DNA of 64,000 nucleotides from Motiliproteus sp. SC1-56 (GCF_017309075.1 NZ_JAEMGS010000010.1:120487-184486), one strand, 5' to 3'. Shown: positions 1-8,284, numbered from the stretch's first letter. Notes: generated by a model not told the origin, from the letters alone. Program-made: numbers and translations.

Positions 1-2
1 GC

Positions 3-209
3 CTAGCCGGTGAGGGTATCTGCTGCCTGTCGAGCTTCATGGTGCGCCAGGACCTCGCGCAAGGACGCCTGAGGAGCCTTCTTAACAGCGACATGCAGTC
101 ACCCCACCCCCGCGAACAGGTGCAGGCGGTTTACTACCGCAATACGGCCCTCTCATCCCGCATCCATGCTTTTATCGGTTTCATCAAGCCGAGACTGACA
201 CTCGCCTAA
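3..209 (+). CDS. LysR-type transcriptional regulator, C-terminal fragment (5' end outside window)
   Basis: The reading frame is open from the first bases of the window and stops at TAA 207-209, giving the last 68 residues of a protein. The residues (AGEGICCLSSFMV, then GRLRSLL, then SRIHAFIGFIK) follow the pattern of the end of a LysR effector-binding domain: a Gly-rich turn, a hydrophobic strand, a 'G-L-L' turn, then a final helix rich in 'afi.fi'. LysR proteins are DNA-binding regulators with an N-terminal winged helix, which would lie to the left of this window. The target genes cannot be told from this piece. The family call is fairly safe; the function is unknown. Confidence 0.75.
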   Translation, partial: LAGEGICCLSSFMVRQDLAQGRLRSLLNSDMQSPHPREQVQAVYYRNTALSSRIHAFIGFIKPRLTLA

Positions 210-491
210 CGCCTGAATGCCCGCAACCGGATCCGCTATAAACCGCCCGTCCCCGGGGACCGGACCGGCGCAGGAATCACTCTGGCATTAAAAACAAATC
301 TGTTGCATCATCAGCAACTTAGAAGACACACCCCCGATGGGAAAACGTTCCGCTCTGCGATTCACGCCGGCGCATTTTAGGCCGTGGAGAAAAAAGAGGG
401 CGGAGGCTCCGAAGCTGCAAAACCACGCCTGCTTCCATCCGTATTTTCTAACAGCTCCACCAAAACCTCACCATGCCCCTTAAGGAAGAAA

Positions 492-1376
492 ATGAATATC
501 AAGGACATACTCAAGCCTACCAATGCGTTCAACGCGCTAAAACTGCTGCCCTTAATATTGCTGGTCATTGCCATCATCAATTCCTACTTCATTGTAATTG
601 AGGGCCATGTCGGGGTGGTTAAACGCTTTGGCGAGGCCAAGCACCAGGAAAGCCCCGGGCTGCACTTCAAAATTCCTTTCATCGAAACCGTTGAAATGAT
701 CGAAGTTCGCACCCGCAAGAATGCTGAAAAAATGGCGTCCAGCACCAAAGAACAGATGCCGGTGACGGTAGAAGTTTCCGTCAACTGGACGGTCAACAAG
801 GAGGCGGCGCTCGATTTGTTTAAGAAATACGGCGGCCTCAACCAGTTTGAGCAGCGGATTCTCGACCCCCGTTTTCGCTCGGCCACTAAAGACACGATCC
901 CGCAGTTTGAGGCTGAGCAGCTGATTCAGGACAGGGCTTCTGCGATTCAAGGCATCGAGAGGCGATTATCTGATGAAATGGCAGGTTTTCCCGTCATTGT
1001 TGACAACATACAGATTGAAAACATCGTACTCCCCAAAAAATACATCAACTCCATTGAAATAAAGCAGACAGAAAAAAACCTCGCCGCAGCGGAGGAACAT
1101 AAGTTGGAGAGACAGCGCCTCGAAGCGTTGCGCGCGGTGAACACTGCGGACGCCAAGGCAAAAGGCATATTGAAAGTCGCCGAGGCCGAGGCCCAGTCAA
1201 TCTTACTAAAGGGTAAAGCCGAGGCCGAAGCAATCCAGGCAAAAGCAAAAGCACTCAAGGACAATCCCTTGATTGTAAAACTTACTGAAGCTCAGTCATG
1301 GAATGGACAATTGCCGTCCACCATCCTTGGACAAGGCACCATGCCGATTATGGATATTCGTTCCCTAGGCAAATAG
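492..1376 (+). CDS. SPFH/band-7 (prohibitin-like) membrane protein
   Basis: The 294-residue product has one N-terminal membrane segment (about residues 12-36), a band-7 domain (about 35-220, beginning VIEGHVGVVKRFG) and a long Ala/Glu/Lys-rich coiled coil (about 220-275, with repeats such as AEAEAQ and GKAEAEAIQAKAKA). The tail is prohibitin-like (LPSTILGQGTMPIMDI). Proteins of this type form large oligomeric rings at the membrane and act as scaffolds or protease regulators. I chose the ATG at 492 because AAGGAAG lies just upstream and the membrane anchor starts soon after. An in-frame start at 384 would add 36 low-complexity residues with no support. The following lipoprotein gene begins 69 bp downstream and may be co-transcribed. 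Family is confident; the client is unknown. Confidence 0.85.
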   Translation: MNIKDILKPTNAFNALKLLPLILLVIAIINSYFIVIEGHVGVVKRFGEAKHQESPGLHFKIPFIETVEMIEVRTRKNAEKMASSTKEQMPVTVEVSVNWTVNKEAALDLFKKYGGLNQFEQRILDPRFRSATKDTIPQFEAEQLIQDRASAIQGIERRLSDEMAGFPVIVDNIQIENIVLPKKYINSIEIKQTEKNLAAAEEHKLERQRLEALRAVNTADAKAKGILKVAEAEAQSILLKGKAEAEAIQAKAKALKDNPLIVKLTEAQSWNGQLPSTILGQGTMPIMDIRSLGK

Positions 1377-1445
1377 GTTTCAACTCAGGCGGGCGCGTGC
1401 ACCCGACGCCCCCCTTAATAACCAAAAAACAAGGAATCCGTAAAG

Positions 1446-2102
1446 ATGATAAAAAATGTTGTGCTCCTAGTTGCGGCCCTGACCCTCGTTGGCTGTGCCG
1501 GCACCCAGAACATCGCGATGCAGCCCGATTCGTTTGCGGCGAACAAGCCAAAAACCATCACCACCGCGACGCGGGAAAAGCCCAGCTTCTCGGCGATGAC
1601 CGCCAGTAAAGGTGCGTTTGCGCTCGTCGGGGCAATCGCATCGATCAGCGCCGGCAACGACCTGATCGAGCAAAACCAGGTCGAAGACCCGGCGGTTTAT
1701 ATCGGCGATGCCCTGGCGAGCATCCTCGAAAAGCACTTTGCCTTGCAGAGGGTCGACAACAACAGCGCGGTGCTTGAGGACGCTACGCCCGCCGCTATCG
1801 CTGCACGTTACCCGATGTCAGACCTGGTGGTCGACGTACAGACCCTCAACTGGAGCTTTATCTACTTTCCCACCGACTGGGACAATTACCGCGTGATCTA
1901 TACCGCCAAATTGCGACTGGTCGATACCCGCGCGAATGAAATGGTGGCTGAGGGGTTCTGCAAACGGATTCCGGAGCAGGATGAAAACTCGCCGAGCTAC
2001 GACGAGCTGGTAGCAAACGACGCCCAGAGGCTGAAAGACGAGCTCAAACTCGCCGCCGAGCACTGTATCCGCGAGTTCCAGACCAAGGTGCTGAAGATTT
2101 AA
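1446..2102 (+). CDS. putative lipoprotein of unknown function
   Basis: The 218-residue product begins with a Lys residue, a hydrophobic stretch and a lipobox (LVGC, Cys17), so it should be a lipid-anchored envelope protein. Beyond that I do not recognise the family. The mature part has a Gly/Ala-rich hydrophobic stretch (about 58-75, ending near NDLIEQNQ) and a mixed alpha/beta C-terminal half with a conserved-looking core (SDLVVDVQTLNWSFIY). This resembles small lipoproteins that bind at the outer membrane, but the likeness is not enough for a function. It follows the SPFH gene by 69 bp with AAGGA upstream of the ATG. The gap after it contains a GC hairpin (2143-2169). Confidence 0.75.
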   Translation: MIKNVVLLVAALTLVGCAGTQNIAMQPDSFAANKPKTITTATREKPSFSAMTASKGAFALVGAIASISAGNDLIEQNQVEDPAVYIGDALASILEKHFALQRVDNNSAVLEDATPAAIAARYPMSDLVVDVQTLNWSFIYFPTDWDNYRVIYTAKLRLVDTRANEMVAEGFCKRIPEQDENSPSYDELVANDAQRLKDELKLAAEHCIREFQTKVLKI

Positions 2103-2142
2103 TCTGCGCCCCGCGCCCTGCCCCTCCCGGTTGGGCAAACCC

Positions 2143-2169
2143 GGCCGGCACCGCCTCGCGCTGCCGGCC
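2143..2169. other. GC-rich hairpin between genes
   Basis: A perfect 8-bp inverted repeat (GGCCGGCA ... TGCCGGCC) with an 11-base loop sits between the lipoprotein gene and the next gene. There is no T-run, so it is not a classical intrinsic terminator. It could protect the upstream mRNA 3' end or act as a weak attenuator. Confidence 0.35.
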
Positions 2170-2200
2170 ACATCTCAAAGCCCATTAAACACGGAATGTT

Positions 2201-2578
2201 ATGAAGCTTTTTACCATCCCCATTTACATCAAGGTCTTCTCGAACCGATTTGTCCTTAACGCGCTGGACGAGACGGACAGAGAGCTCGTGAGCACGCCAG
2301 ATTCGCCGTTTACAACCATGCGCCTGTTGGTCGGCAATTTTTGCGAAGCGGAGAAAACGCTGTCCCAGGGCATTAAACAACTGGTCGGCAAGCGCTTTAT
2401 AAAAAAGTCCCCCGTAGCGTTGATTCATCCGCTTGAAAAAACCGAAGGCGGCCTGTCCGAGGTTGAGATCAGAATCTTCAACGAGTTGGCGCAGGGAGCC
2501 GGTGCTGTAAAGGCCGTTGTCTACGAGGGGCAGGAGCTCAGCAAAAGGGAAGCACTGGCGAAGTTGAACGACGCATAA
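2201..2578 (+). CDS. short MreB-like (actin-fold fragment) protein
   Basis: The product has 125 residues. Residues 61-115 (KRFIKKSPVALIHP, then LSEVEIRIFNELAQGAGAVK, then VYEGQELS) follow, in order, the segment of MreB that reads 'PSPRVLVCVP ... [24 protein letters not shown]'. The segment FTTMRLLVG near residue 40 also fits the preceding MreB region. The nucleotide-binding motifs of a full actin fold are absent and the length is about one third of MreB, so it cannot be a working MreB filament. Similar short proteins of unknown function occur in gammaproteobacteria, as far as I recall. The gene looks intact, with a good ATG and normal codon use, so I treat it as a real small protein rather than a decayed gene. 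The resemblance is from memory of MreB, not from a search. Confidence 0.65.
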   Translation: MKLFTIPIYIKVFSNRFVLNALDETDRELVSTPDSPFTTMRLLVGNFCEAEKTLSQGIKQLVGKRFIKKSPVALIHPLEKTEGGLSEVEIRIFNELAQGAGAVKAVVYEGQELSKREALAKLNDA

Positions 2579-2606
2579 CCGGTGCAAGTGGTCTGGCGCC
2601 TGTCGC

Positions 2607-2804
2607 TCAAGCGGTCGCTTCAAGCGAATCACCCTCTCCGCTCGCATGGTTCATCGCCCGTATGCCGATCTCCGAGCTGGCAAGCAGAACTTCCCGCTGC
2701 TCCGCCACCTCGATACGGATATCGAAATCCCGCGGCCAGCCCTTGTTGCAATAATCAAACAGCTCCCGGGCCCGCCGCCCGCTTTCCATCGGTTTGTTAG
2801 TCAT
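2607..2804 (-). CDS. small hypothetical protein (65 aa)
   Basis: The ATG at 2804 is preceded by a strong ribosome-binding site (GGGGAG, about 7 bases upstream). It opens a 65-residue protein, MTNKPMESGRRARELF..., rich in charged residues, with one Cys and no membrane segment or signal. The frame is open further upstream, but that extension is Pro/Ser/Gly-rich and lacks a better start. I do not recognise the family. It converges on the MreB-like gene, whose stop is 28 bp away, and lies downstream of the ABC transporter operon on the same strand, separated by about 200 bp. Confidence 0.55.
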   Translation of the reverse strand: MTNKPMESGRRARELFDYCNKGWPRDFDIRIEVAEQREVLLASSEIGIRAMNHASGEGDSLEATA

Positions 2805-3011
2805 CGATTTGCTCCCCCTTCTCGTTGAATGGCTGCCCAACCCGAACAAGCCTCTTGGTACTGATGGCGCCGACAACGCCGGCCTAATCACCTTCAGTTG
2901 ACATCTCCAGCTCCCCCCACACTCGCCACCTCCACTCGCCGGGCAGCGCTGGGGGGAATGGACTTGGCCCCGAGATACAGGGCCACCCGCTGGCACGCGA
3001 CAGCGCCGGGG

Positions 3012-4091
3012 TCAGGCGTTGACCAGCACCGTCTGGTTGAGATCGACACAGAGGGAGACGTCCGCCCCCTCGCCCACGTGCTCAAGCCCGATGCGGTGCA
3101 TCTCATCGACGGCCAGCAGGTGCCCCGCCACTTCAACGCCATAACGGATCAGACTGCCGAGAAACTCCCGGTAAACCACTTTGCCGGCAAACTCGAGGCA
3201 GTTGTCCGTGCTTGAATCCGAGCGGCGGATAAAAGTGTTCTGGGGACGGAACACCAGGCTGCCCGGCCCTTCCGCGTGGGGGCGAAAATCCAGCACCAGC
3301 CCCTTGTCACTGACGAACGCGGGGCCCTTGGCGTCCACCCGCACCTCGCCATCGATGATGTTGGCCGAGCCCAGGAAACCGGCCACGAAGCGGTTCTTGG
3401 GGTTATCGTAGAGTTCCATCGGCCTGCCGATCTGCTGGATAACACCGTCGCTGAGCACCGCCATTCGATCGGAAGTGGTGTTGGCCTCCTCCTGGTCATG
3501 GGTCACGAAGATGGTGGTCAAACCCAACTTGCGCTGGAGCTGCAGAATGTCGCGTCGCATCTGCACCCGCAGGTTGGCGTCCAGGTTCGACAGGGGCTCA
3601 TCCAGCAGCAGCACCTGGGGCTCCACCACCACGGTGCGGGCCAGGGCGATCCGCTGCTGCTGGCCACCGGAGAGCTCCGATGGCCGCCGCTCGGCCAGAT
3701 GAGACAAGCCCACTAGGTCCAGGGCCTCTTCCACCCGCCGCTCAACCTCTTTCTTGGGGACCTTGCGCTCCTCAAGACCGAAGGCAACGTTCTTGCGCAC
3801 CGTCATATGGGGCCAGAGGGCATAGCTCTGAAACACCATGCCCACATTGCGCTGCCAGGGCGGCAGCCCGGTCACGTCCCGGTCACCGATCAGAATCCGC
3901 CCGGACGGGTTCGGGCCGAAGCCGGCGATGGCCCGCAGCAGGGTCGATTTGCCGGAGCCCGAGGGGCCGAGGAAGGCGAAGAACTCGCCCGGTTCGATAT
4001 TGAGATTGACCCCTTTCAGGACCTCCGTTTCGCCAAAACGCAGACCGACATTCTCGATTTTGATTCCCTTGGAGTCACTGTGAATCGTCAT
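3012..4091 (-). CDS. ABC importer ATP-binding protein (AfuC/PotA/FbpC-like)
   Basis: The 359-residue ATPase powers import through the permease encoded just upstream. Its motifs are intact: Walker A GPSGSGKST (residues 42-50), Q-loop FQSYALWPHM (about 87-96), signature LSGGQ (140-144), Walker B LLLDEP (161-166) and the switch His198 in VTHDQEEA. About 130 C-terminal residues form a TOBE-like regulatory domain, as in transporters for ferric iron, polyamines, 2-aminoethylphosphonate and sugar phosphates. The ATG has GGAGAA 8 bases upstream and lies 17 bp after the permease stop, so the two are one operon. The substrate cannot be read from the ATPase. The nearby PgtCBA-like system and phosphatase favour a phosphorylated organic compound. 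Confidence 0.88.
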   Translation of the reverse strand: MTIHSDSKGIKIENVGLRFGETEVLKGVNLNIEPGEFFAFLGPSGSGKSTLLRAIAGFGPNPSGRILIGDRDVTGLPPWQRNVGMVFQSYALWPHMTVRKNVAFGLEERKVPKKEVERRVEEALDLVGLSHLAERRPSELSGGQQQRIALARTVVVEPQVLLLDEPLSNLDANLRVQMRRDILQLQRKLGLTTIFVTHDQEEANTTSDRMAVLSDGVIQQIGRPMELYDNPKNRFVAGFLGSANIIDGEVRVDAKGPAFVSDKGLVLDFRPHAEGPGSLVFRPQNTFIRRSDSSTDNCLEFAGKVVYREFLGSLIRYGVEVAGHLLAVDEMHRIGLEHVGEGADVSLCVDLNQTVLVNA

Positions 4092-4108
4092 TGTTATTGT
4101 TCTCCGGT

Positions 4109-5845
4109 TCAGGATTGTTGATCGACCGCGCGGTCACGCTTGGTTCGTTCGATGATTTTGTGAGAAGCGTAGGTGCCCAGCCCGACGATCAGCACCGCGA
4201 TGATGCCCAGGGCCGCGCCCGGCCCGCGCCCGGCGGCGGACTGCATAAACAGGTAGATGCCATAGGCAAGCGGCGCATCGGACTCCGTCGACACCAGCAT
4301 GATGGTGGCAGAGAGTTCCACCGCGGCGGTGGCGAAGCTGGTGACAAAGCCCGCCAGGATGCCGCCTGTCATCAGGGGTACCACGATCTTGCGGATGGTC
4401 CGGCTCTTATTCGCCCCCAGGCTTTCGGCCGCCTCCTCCAGCGATATCGACACCTGCGCCAGGGCCGCCACGCAGGCCCGCAGGGCATAGGGCAGGCGGC
4501 GCACGGCCAGAGCGATCACAATCACCCCCCAAACCGACGCCAGGGGCACTTCGCTGAAGGGCACCTCCACCTCGTAAAAGCTGCGCAGGTAGCCGATCCC
4601 CAGCACCACGCCGGGAATGGCCACCGCCCCCATGGCGAGGAAGTCCAGCGCCTTGCGGCCCCAGATTCCGGTCCGCCAGACGATATAGGCAATGGCGGTA
4701 CCCAGGACGATGTCGATCAGCCCCGCCAGCCCCGCGTACAGCAAGGTATTGCTGATGTAGCCGCCGGCGCTCTGGAACACCTCGGCGTAGTGGTCGAGGG
4801 TGTAGCCGTCGGGCAGCGGGCTGAAGGACCAGACCGAAGCGATGGAGAGGATGAACAGCGCCAGGTGCGGGGCCATGACAAAACCGAGAATCAGCAGGAT
4901 CACCCCGTAGCAGCCTATTCTCTCCCACTTCTTGAGGTCGCGCTTGAGCAGACCGCCGCCGCCCTTCTGGGTGGTCGCGTAATCTTTCCCCTTCAACGCC
5001 AGGAAAGAAACCCACAGGGAGAACAGCGAGAAGACCACCAGAATCACCGAGATCACGTAGCCGATCGGGTCGGAGATGCCCACCGAGCTGATACGCAGGT
5101 AAGCCTGGGGGGCCAGCATGTTGTTGATGTTGAGCAGCAGCGGTGTGCCCAGATCATCAAACACCTTGAGAAACACCAGGGAGGCGCCGGCCACGTAGCC
5201 CGGCATGCCCAGCGGGAAGACGATGCGCCGGAACAGGCGCATGCCGCTGGAGCCCAGGTTCAGCGCCGCCTCTTCCATGGAGCGGTCGATATTCTGGAGG
5301 CTGGCGGCGAGGTTGATCAGGATGAACGGAAAGAAGTGCACACTCTGCACCAGGATCACGCCGTTGAGCCCTTCCATGAAGGGAATGGTAAAACCGAACC
5401 AGTCGTAAAGCAGCAGGTTGATGCTGCCGTTCTCGCCGAAGAAGAGCTGCATCGCCACCGCCCCGACGAACGGCGGCATGATCAGCGGAATCACCCCCAG
5501 GGTCTGGATAATGGCGGCGCCGCCGAAGTTGAACCGGGTGGTGAAATAGGCCAACGGCAGGGCAATCAGAGTGGCGAACACCACCGACATGGCCGACACG
5601 TAAAACGAGTTGATAAACGACTCTCTGAACAGAGAGGCGTTGAAAAAGTCGACGAAATTCATGATCGTCAGGTCGCCCGTGGACGGGTCCTGAAACGCCA
5701 CGTACACCACCTTGGCTACCGGCAGCACCAACACCACCAGCAGGAACATCCCGACCAGCGCGGCCACTAGGCCCGGCCCCCACTGGGTGGCCGAGAATGT
5801 GGGGAGCCGCAGCAAGCCTTTACGAGTCACCGTTGCACTCGTCAT
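4109..5845 (-). CDS. ABC importer permease, fused double domain (AfuB/FbpB-like)
   Basis: The 578-residue integral membrane protein contains two copies of the binding-protein-dependent permease domain, each with about six membrane spans. Each has its own cytoplasmic EAA loop that docks with the ATPase: MEEAALNLGSSGMRLFRRI near residue 190 and LEEAAESLGANKSRTIRKI near residue 470. Fusing both halves in one chain is typical of the ferric/sugar-phosphate/phosphonate class (FbpB, AfuB, PhnU-like). It lies between the binding-protein gene (109 bp upstream, with a hairpin in the gap) and the ATPase gene (17 bp downstream). Confidence 0.88.
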   Translation of the reverse strand: MTSATVTRKGLLRLPTFSATQWGPGLVAALVGMFLLVVLVLPVAKVVYVAFQDPSTGDLTIMNFVDFFNASLFRESFINSFYVSAMSVVFATLIALPLAYFTTRFNFGGAAIIQTLGVIPLIMPPFVGAVAMQLFFGENGSINLLLYDWFGFTIPFMEGLNGVILVQSVHFFPFILINLAASLQNIDRSMEEAALNLGSSGMRLFRRIVFPLGMPGYVAGASLVFLKVFDDLGTPLLLNINNMLAPQAYLRISSVGISDPIGYVISVILVVFSLFSLWVSFLALKGKDYATTQKGGGGLLKRDLKKWERIGCYGVILLILGFVMAPHLALFILSIASVWSFSPLPDGYTLDHYAEVFQSAGGYISNTLLYAGLAGLIDIVLGTAIAYIVWRTGIWGRKALDFLAMGAVAIPGVVLGIGYLRSFYEVEVPFSEVPLASVWGVIVIALAVRRLPYALRACVAALAQVSISLEEAAESLGANKSRTIRKIVVPLMTGGILAGFVTSFATAAVELSATIMLVSTESDAPLAYGIYLFMQSAAGRGPGAALGIIAVLIVGLGTYASHKIIERTKRDRAVDQQS

Positions 5846-5879
5846 AAATCACCTCAAATACACGCAAAACAGGGAAATA

Positions 5880-5911
5880 CCGGGCACAGCCCACGGGCCG
5901 GCCGTGCCCGG
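5880..5911. promoter_or_regulatory. intercistronic hairpin after the binding-protein gene
   Basis: A perfect 8-bp inverted repeat (CCGGGCAC ... GTGCCCGG) with additional GGCC pairing inside lies between the binding-protein stop and the permease start. Such structures after binding-protein genes commonly protect the upstream message from 3' decay and lower expression of the membrane components. There is no T-run. The sequence is clear; the role is inference from family precedent. Confidence 0.5.
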
Positions 5912-5954
5912 GTGGCCGGGAAAGGCGAACGCCCCTCCCGCCACGATGGCTTGC

Positions 5955-7310
5955 TTAGAGCAGTGCTTGCGCCTGTTCTGCTAGCGACTGGGCCTTGCGG
6001 TAATTGGCGACCACGAAGGCGTCCCAGCTGCTCTCGACCTCAGCCTGACGGCCGGTGACTTTGTCGGTGGCCTTCTTGCGCTTCTTGGTGAAGACCCCGG
6101 CAAACTCGGGATCGGCGGCCTCCGCCTCGGTGATGGGCAGCGCCGCGATCAGACCCTTGGCCTCCTGGATCAACTCTTCCGCCTTGACGTTGGACTTGCC
6201 TTCCAGCGCGGACTCGGCTTCGTAGATCGCCTCGGTGGCCGCGCGCAGGTCATCCATGCGGTAGGTCACCATCACGTCAAACAGCGAGTTGACCAGGTTG
6301 TAGCGATTCTTGGAGAGCTGTAGGTCAAACAGCAGCGTGTTGCTGAGCCGCTCGTCGGTGAAGGGGTTGGGGAACCCCGCCGGGGCCTGGGCGTAGGTCT
6401 TGGGGTTGACCGGCAGGCGACGGATCTTGGGGTCCAGCAGCAGCTGCTGACCCTTTTCGGAGAGGACGAACTCGATAAACTCGCCGGCCATTTCCGCGTT
6501 CGGCGCGTTGTTGACGATCGCGATGTTGGCGGGCACCAAGGTGGTGGCCGAGGGATAGCGGAAGTCCACCGGGAAGCCCGCGCCTTGGGACGAGAGGCCG
6601 AAGAAGTCGATCACCACCCCGATACCGAAGTTACCGCTGTTGACCCCGTCCGGCACCCCGAAGCTGCGCTCGGTGACCGACTTGAAGTTGCCCGCCATCC
6701 GCTTGAGGGTGGCCCAGCCGTCGTCCCAACCCTCGTTCTGGAGGATGGTTTCGACCGTCAGGTGCGTGGTCCCGGAGCGCGACGGGGCGGACATGCCCAC
6801 GTGCTTGAAGTACACCGGCTTCTCCAGGTCCGCCCACTCGGCGGGCGCCGGCAGTTTCTTGGCCTTGAGGTAGCGCTCGTTCCACATGATGCCGTAACCG
6901 GCCGCGGCGAAGCCCTTGTAATAGCCCTCGGGGTCGTGGATCGGGAAGGAGCCGATTTTGGCGGGAATGCCGTTGACCTTGACCTCGTACTTCTGCAGCA
7001 GGCCATCGTCCTTGAGCACCTCGAACGCATCGGGTGCGGACGCCCAGAACAGGTCAGTCTTGTTGTTGCCGGCGGTTTCCTGGATGTACTTGATGCCGGC
7101 CGTGGTTTTCTTCGACAGGACCTCCAGCTCAAGGCCGGGGTGCTCTTTCTCGAACGCCTCCTTATAGACCTTGGTCAGGTCGGAAGGAAAGGAGGTCACC
7201 ACCACCAGTTTGTCACCGGCGGCCAGGGCGACGCCGCTGACCGAACTGATGGCGACCGCCAGGGCGGAATAGCCGAGGGTTTTGCGGGCGTTACTGATCA
7301 GTTTTTTCAT
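5955..7310 (-). CDS. ABC transporter periplasmic substrate-binding protein (extracellular binding protein family 1)
   Basis: The 451-residue protein starts with a Sec signal (MKKLISN, hydrophobic core, cleavage near VALA-AGDK). It continues as a type II binding protein: LVVVTSFPSDLTKVYKEAF, then YKGFAAAGYGIMWNERYLKA, then PSRSGTTHLTVETILQNEGW. That last motif (SRSGTTH) recurs in the PgtC-like receptor at 14506-15822, and the two proteins align along most of their length. The ATG at 7310 has AGGAG 8 bases upstream. It is the first gene of the importer operon, with a -24/-12 promoter about 60 bp before it. The family includes Fe3+, phosphonate and sugar-phosphate binders. I see no Tyr-rich iron site, and favour an organophosphate ligand from context. 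Confidence 0.85.
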   Translation of the reverse strand: MKKLISNARKTLGYSALAVAISSVSGVALAAGDKLVVVTSFPSDLTKVYKEAFEKEHPGLELEVLSKKTTAGIKYIQETAGNNKTDLFWASAPDAFEVLKDDGLLQKYEVKVNGIPAKIGSFPIHDPEGYYKGFAAAGYGIMWNERYLKAKKLPAPAEWADLEKPVYFKHVGMSAPSRSGTTHLTVETILQNEGWDDGWATLKRMAGNFKSVTERSFGVPDGVNSGNFGIGVVIDFFGLSSQGAGFPVDFRYPSATTLVPANIAIVNNAPNAEMAGEFIEFVLSEKGQQLLLDPKIRRLPVNPKTYAQAPAGFPNPFTDERLSNTLLFDLQLSKNRYNLVNSLFDVMVTYRMDDLRAATEAIYEAESALEGKSNVKAEELIQEAKGLIAALPITEAEAADPEFAGVFTKKRKKATDKVTGRQAEVESSWDAFVVANYRKAQSLAEQAQALL

Positions 7311-7370
7311 CAAACTTGCTCCTTATTATTATCGTTCATCAAACCTCTCGGCTTGACTGCACTTCTGTGG

Positions 7371-7386
7371 AGCAAGCGCCGTTCCA
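7371..7386 (-). promoter_or_regulatory. sigma-54 (-24/-12) promoter of the ABC importer operon
   Basis: Read on the minus strand the site is TGGAACGGCGCTTGCT. It matches the sigma-54 consensus TGGCACG-N4-TTGCW at every fixed position except one (A for C). The spacing between the GG and GC elements is exact. It places the transcription start near 7361, about 50 bases before the binding-protein ATG. A sigma-54-dependent activator gene lies 3.4 kb away (10735-12102). Confidence 0.75.
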
Positions 7387-7460
7387 ATTTGGAGCAAGGA
7401 TGTTTTTTACCCGATTATCAGGTGAATAGGGTGTTTGCGAAGGCTGATGCAGGCACAAGC

Positions 7461-7476
7461 GAGTCACATGTGACTC
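7461..7476. promoter_or_regulatory. upstream activator site 1 (perfect 16-bp palindrome)
   Basis: GAGTCACATGTGACTC is a perfect palindrome centred about 107 bases upstream of the predicted sigma-54 transcription start. That is the usual distance for an enhancer-binding protein site. The PgtA-like activator encoded at 10735-12102 is the obvious candidate to bind it. Confidence 0.6.
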
Positions 7477-7494
7477 ATCGACGCCCCGGTTCAC

Positions 7495-7510
7495 GGGTCA
7501 CAACAGACTC
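7495..7510. promoter_or_regulatory. upstream activator site 2 (imperfect copy)
   Basis: GGGTCACAACAGACTC matches the perfect palindrome 34 bp away at 12 of 16 positions, with both half-sites (GTCAC and GACTC) kept. The 34-bp centre spacing is about three helical turns, so two activator dimers could bind side by side. Confidence 0.5.
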
Positions 7511-7654
7511 ACCCCGTCCGCATTGGCAAAAGAGACAACCATAATCGCCTGATATTGATGATGATTTTTAGTTATCGCCCGCTGGTTCGGTAATTGCTAT
7601 GCCAGCGTAAAGGCCAGACCGCCGCTTCACCTGACCATCACAGGGAGCCGTACC

Positions 7655-8284
7655 ATGACCACTATCCACCTTGTGCGCCACGGAGAAACCGAATGGAACC
7701 TGCAGGAGCGGCTGCAGGGCCACCGGGACTCGCCCCTCACCGGGCGGGGCATCGCGCAGGCACACCATCTAGCCGAGCGCCTGCGGGATTACCGATTCGA
7801 TGCCGTGCTGTGCAGCAGCAGCGGCCGCGCCGGCCAGACAGCGGAGATCATCGTCAGCGGGCGGGACCTGCCCCCGGAGCCTCAGGACCGGCTGCGCGAA
7901 CTCAACCTGGGCGTGTGGGAAGGCTGCAGCAAGCGGCAAATCCAAACCCGAGACCCGGATAACCTGTGGAATTTCTGGAACCGGCCGGATCGCTACCAGC
8001 CGCCTGCCAACGCCGAGAGCTTCGAGGCCTTTGGCCGGCGGGTCCGGCACGCGTTCAATGACATCGCCCGGCAGTACCGGGGCAGACAGGTACTGGTCGT
8101 GACCCACATGGTCTTTATCAAGACACTCTTGAGCCAGCTGGATCAGCGCCCCCTCAGTCAGCTGTGGGCGCCGCCCCAGCTGGAAAACTGCGCCCACCGA
8201 ATCCTTCAGCCGCTGCCTTCAGGGGGGTGGCAAGTGACAGCCACCGACAACGAGCCCAATACCTTGATAAGGCAGACCTGCTGA
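7655..8284 (+). CDS. histidine phosphatase family protein (phosphoglycerate mutase-like)
   Basis: The 209-residue soluble protein has the family's phospho-acceptor motif LVRHGETEWN (RHG at residues 8-10), the loop LTGRG, the segment LRELNLGVWEG and the second catalytic His in VVTHMVFIK. Members hydrolyse phosphate monoesters or move phosphate within sugar phosphates. The length fits broad-specificity phosphatases and cobalamin-pathway phosphatases better than true dPGM (about 250 residues). AGGGAG lies 7 bases before the ATG. It is divergent from the ABC importer operon and shares its upstream region with the two activator sites. It may therefore act on the imported phosphoester, but no cobalamin genes or other partner genes are present to prove it. 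Confidence 0.85.
   Translation: MTTIHLVRHGETEWNLQERLQGHRDSPLTGRGIAQAHHLAERLRDYRFDAVLCSSSGRAGQTAEIIVSGRDLPPEPQDRLRELNLGVWEGCSKRQIQTRDPDNLWNFWNRPDRYQPPANAESFEAFGRRVRHAFNDIARQYRGRQVLVVTHMVFIKTLLSQLDQRPLSQLWAPPQLENCAHRILQPLPSGGWQVTATDNEPNTLIRQTC

Noticed and set aside
249..260. 12-bp palindrome GTCCCCGGGGAC upstream of the SPFH gene
   Set aside because: Short, purely GC, far from the start and without a second copy; likely chance.
4091..5770. 559-codon open frame opposite the ABC permease
   Set aside because: It is rich in Gln, His, Arg and Gly with no recognisable domain and mirrors the third-position GC bias of the real permease gene on the other strand.
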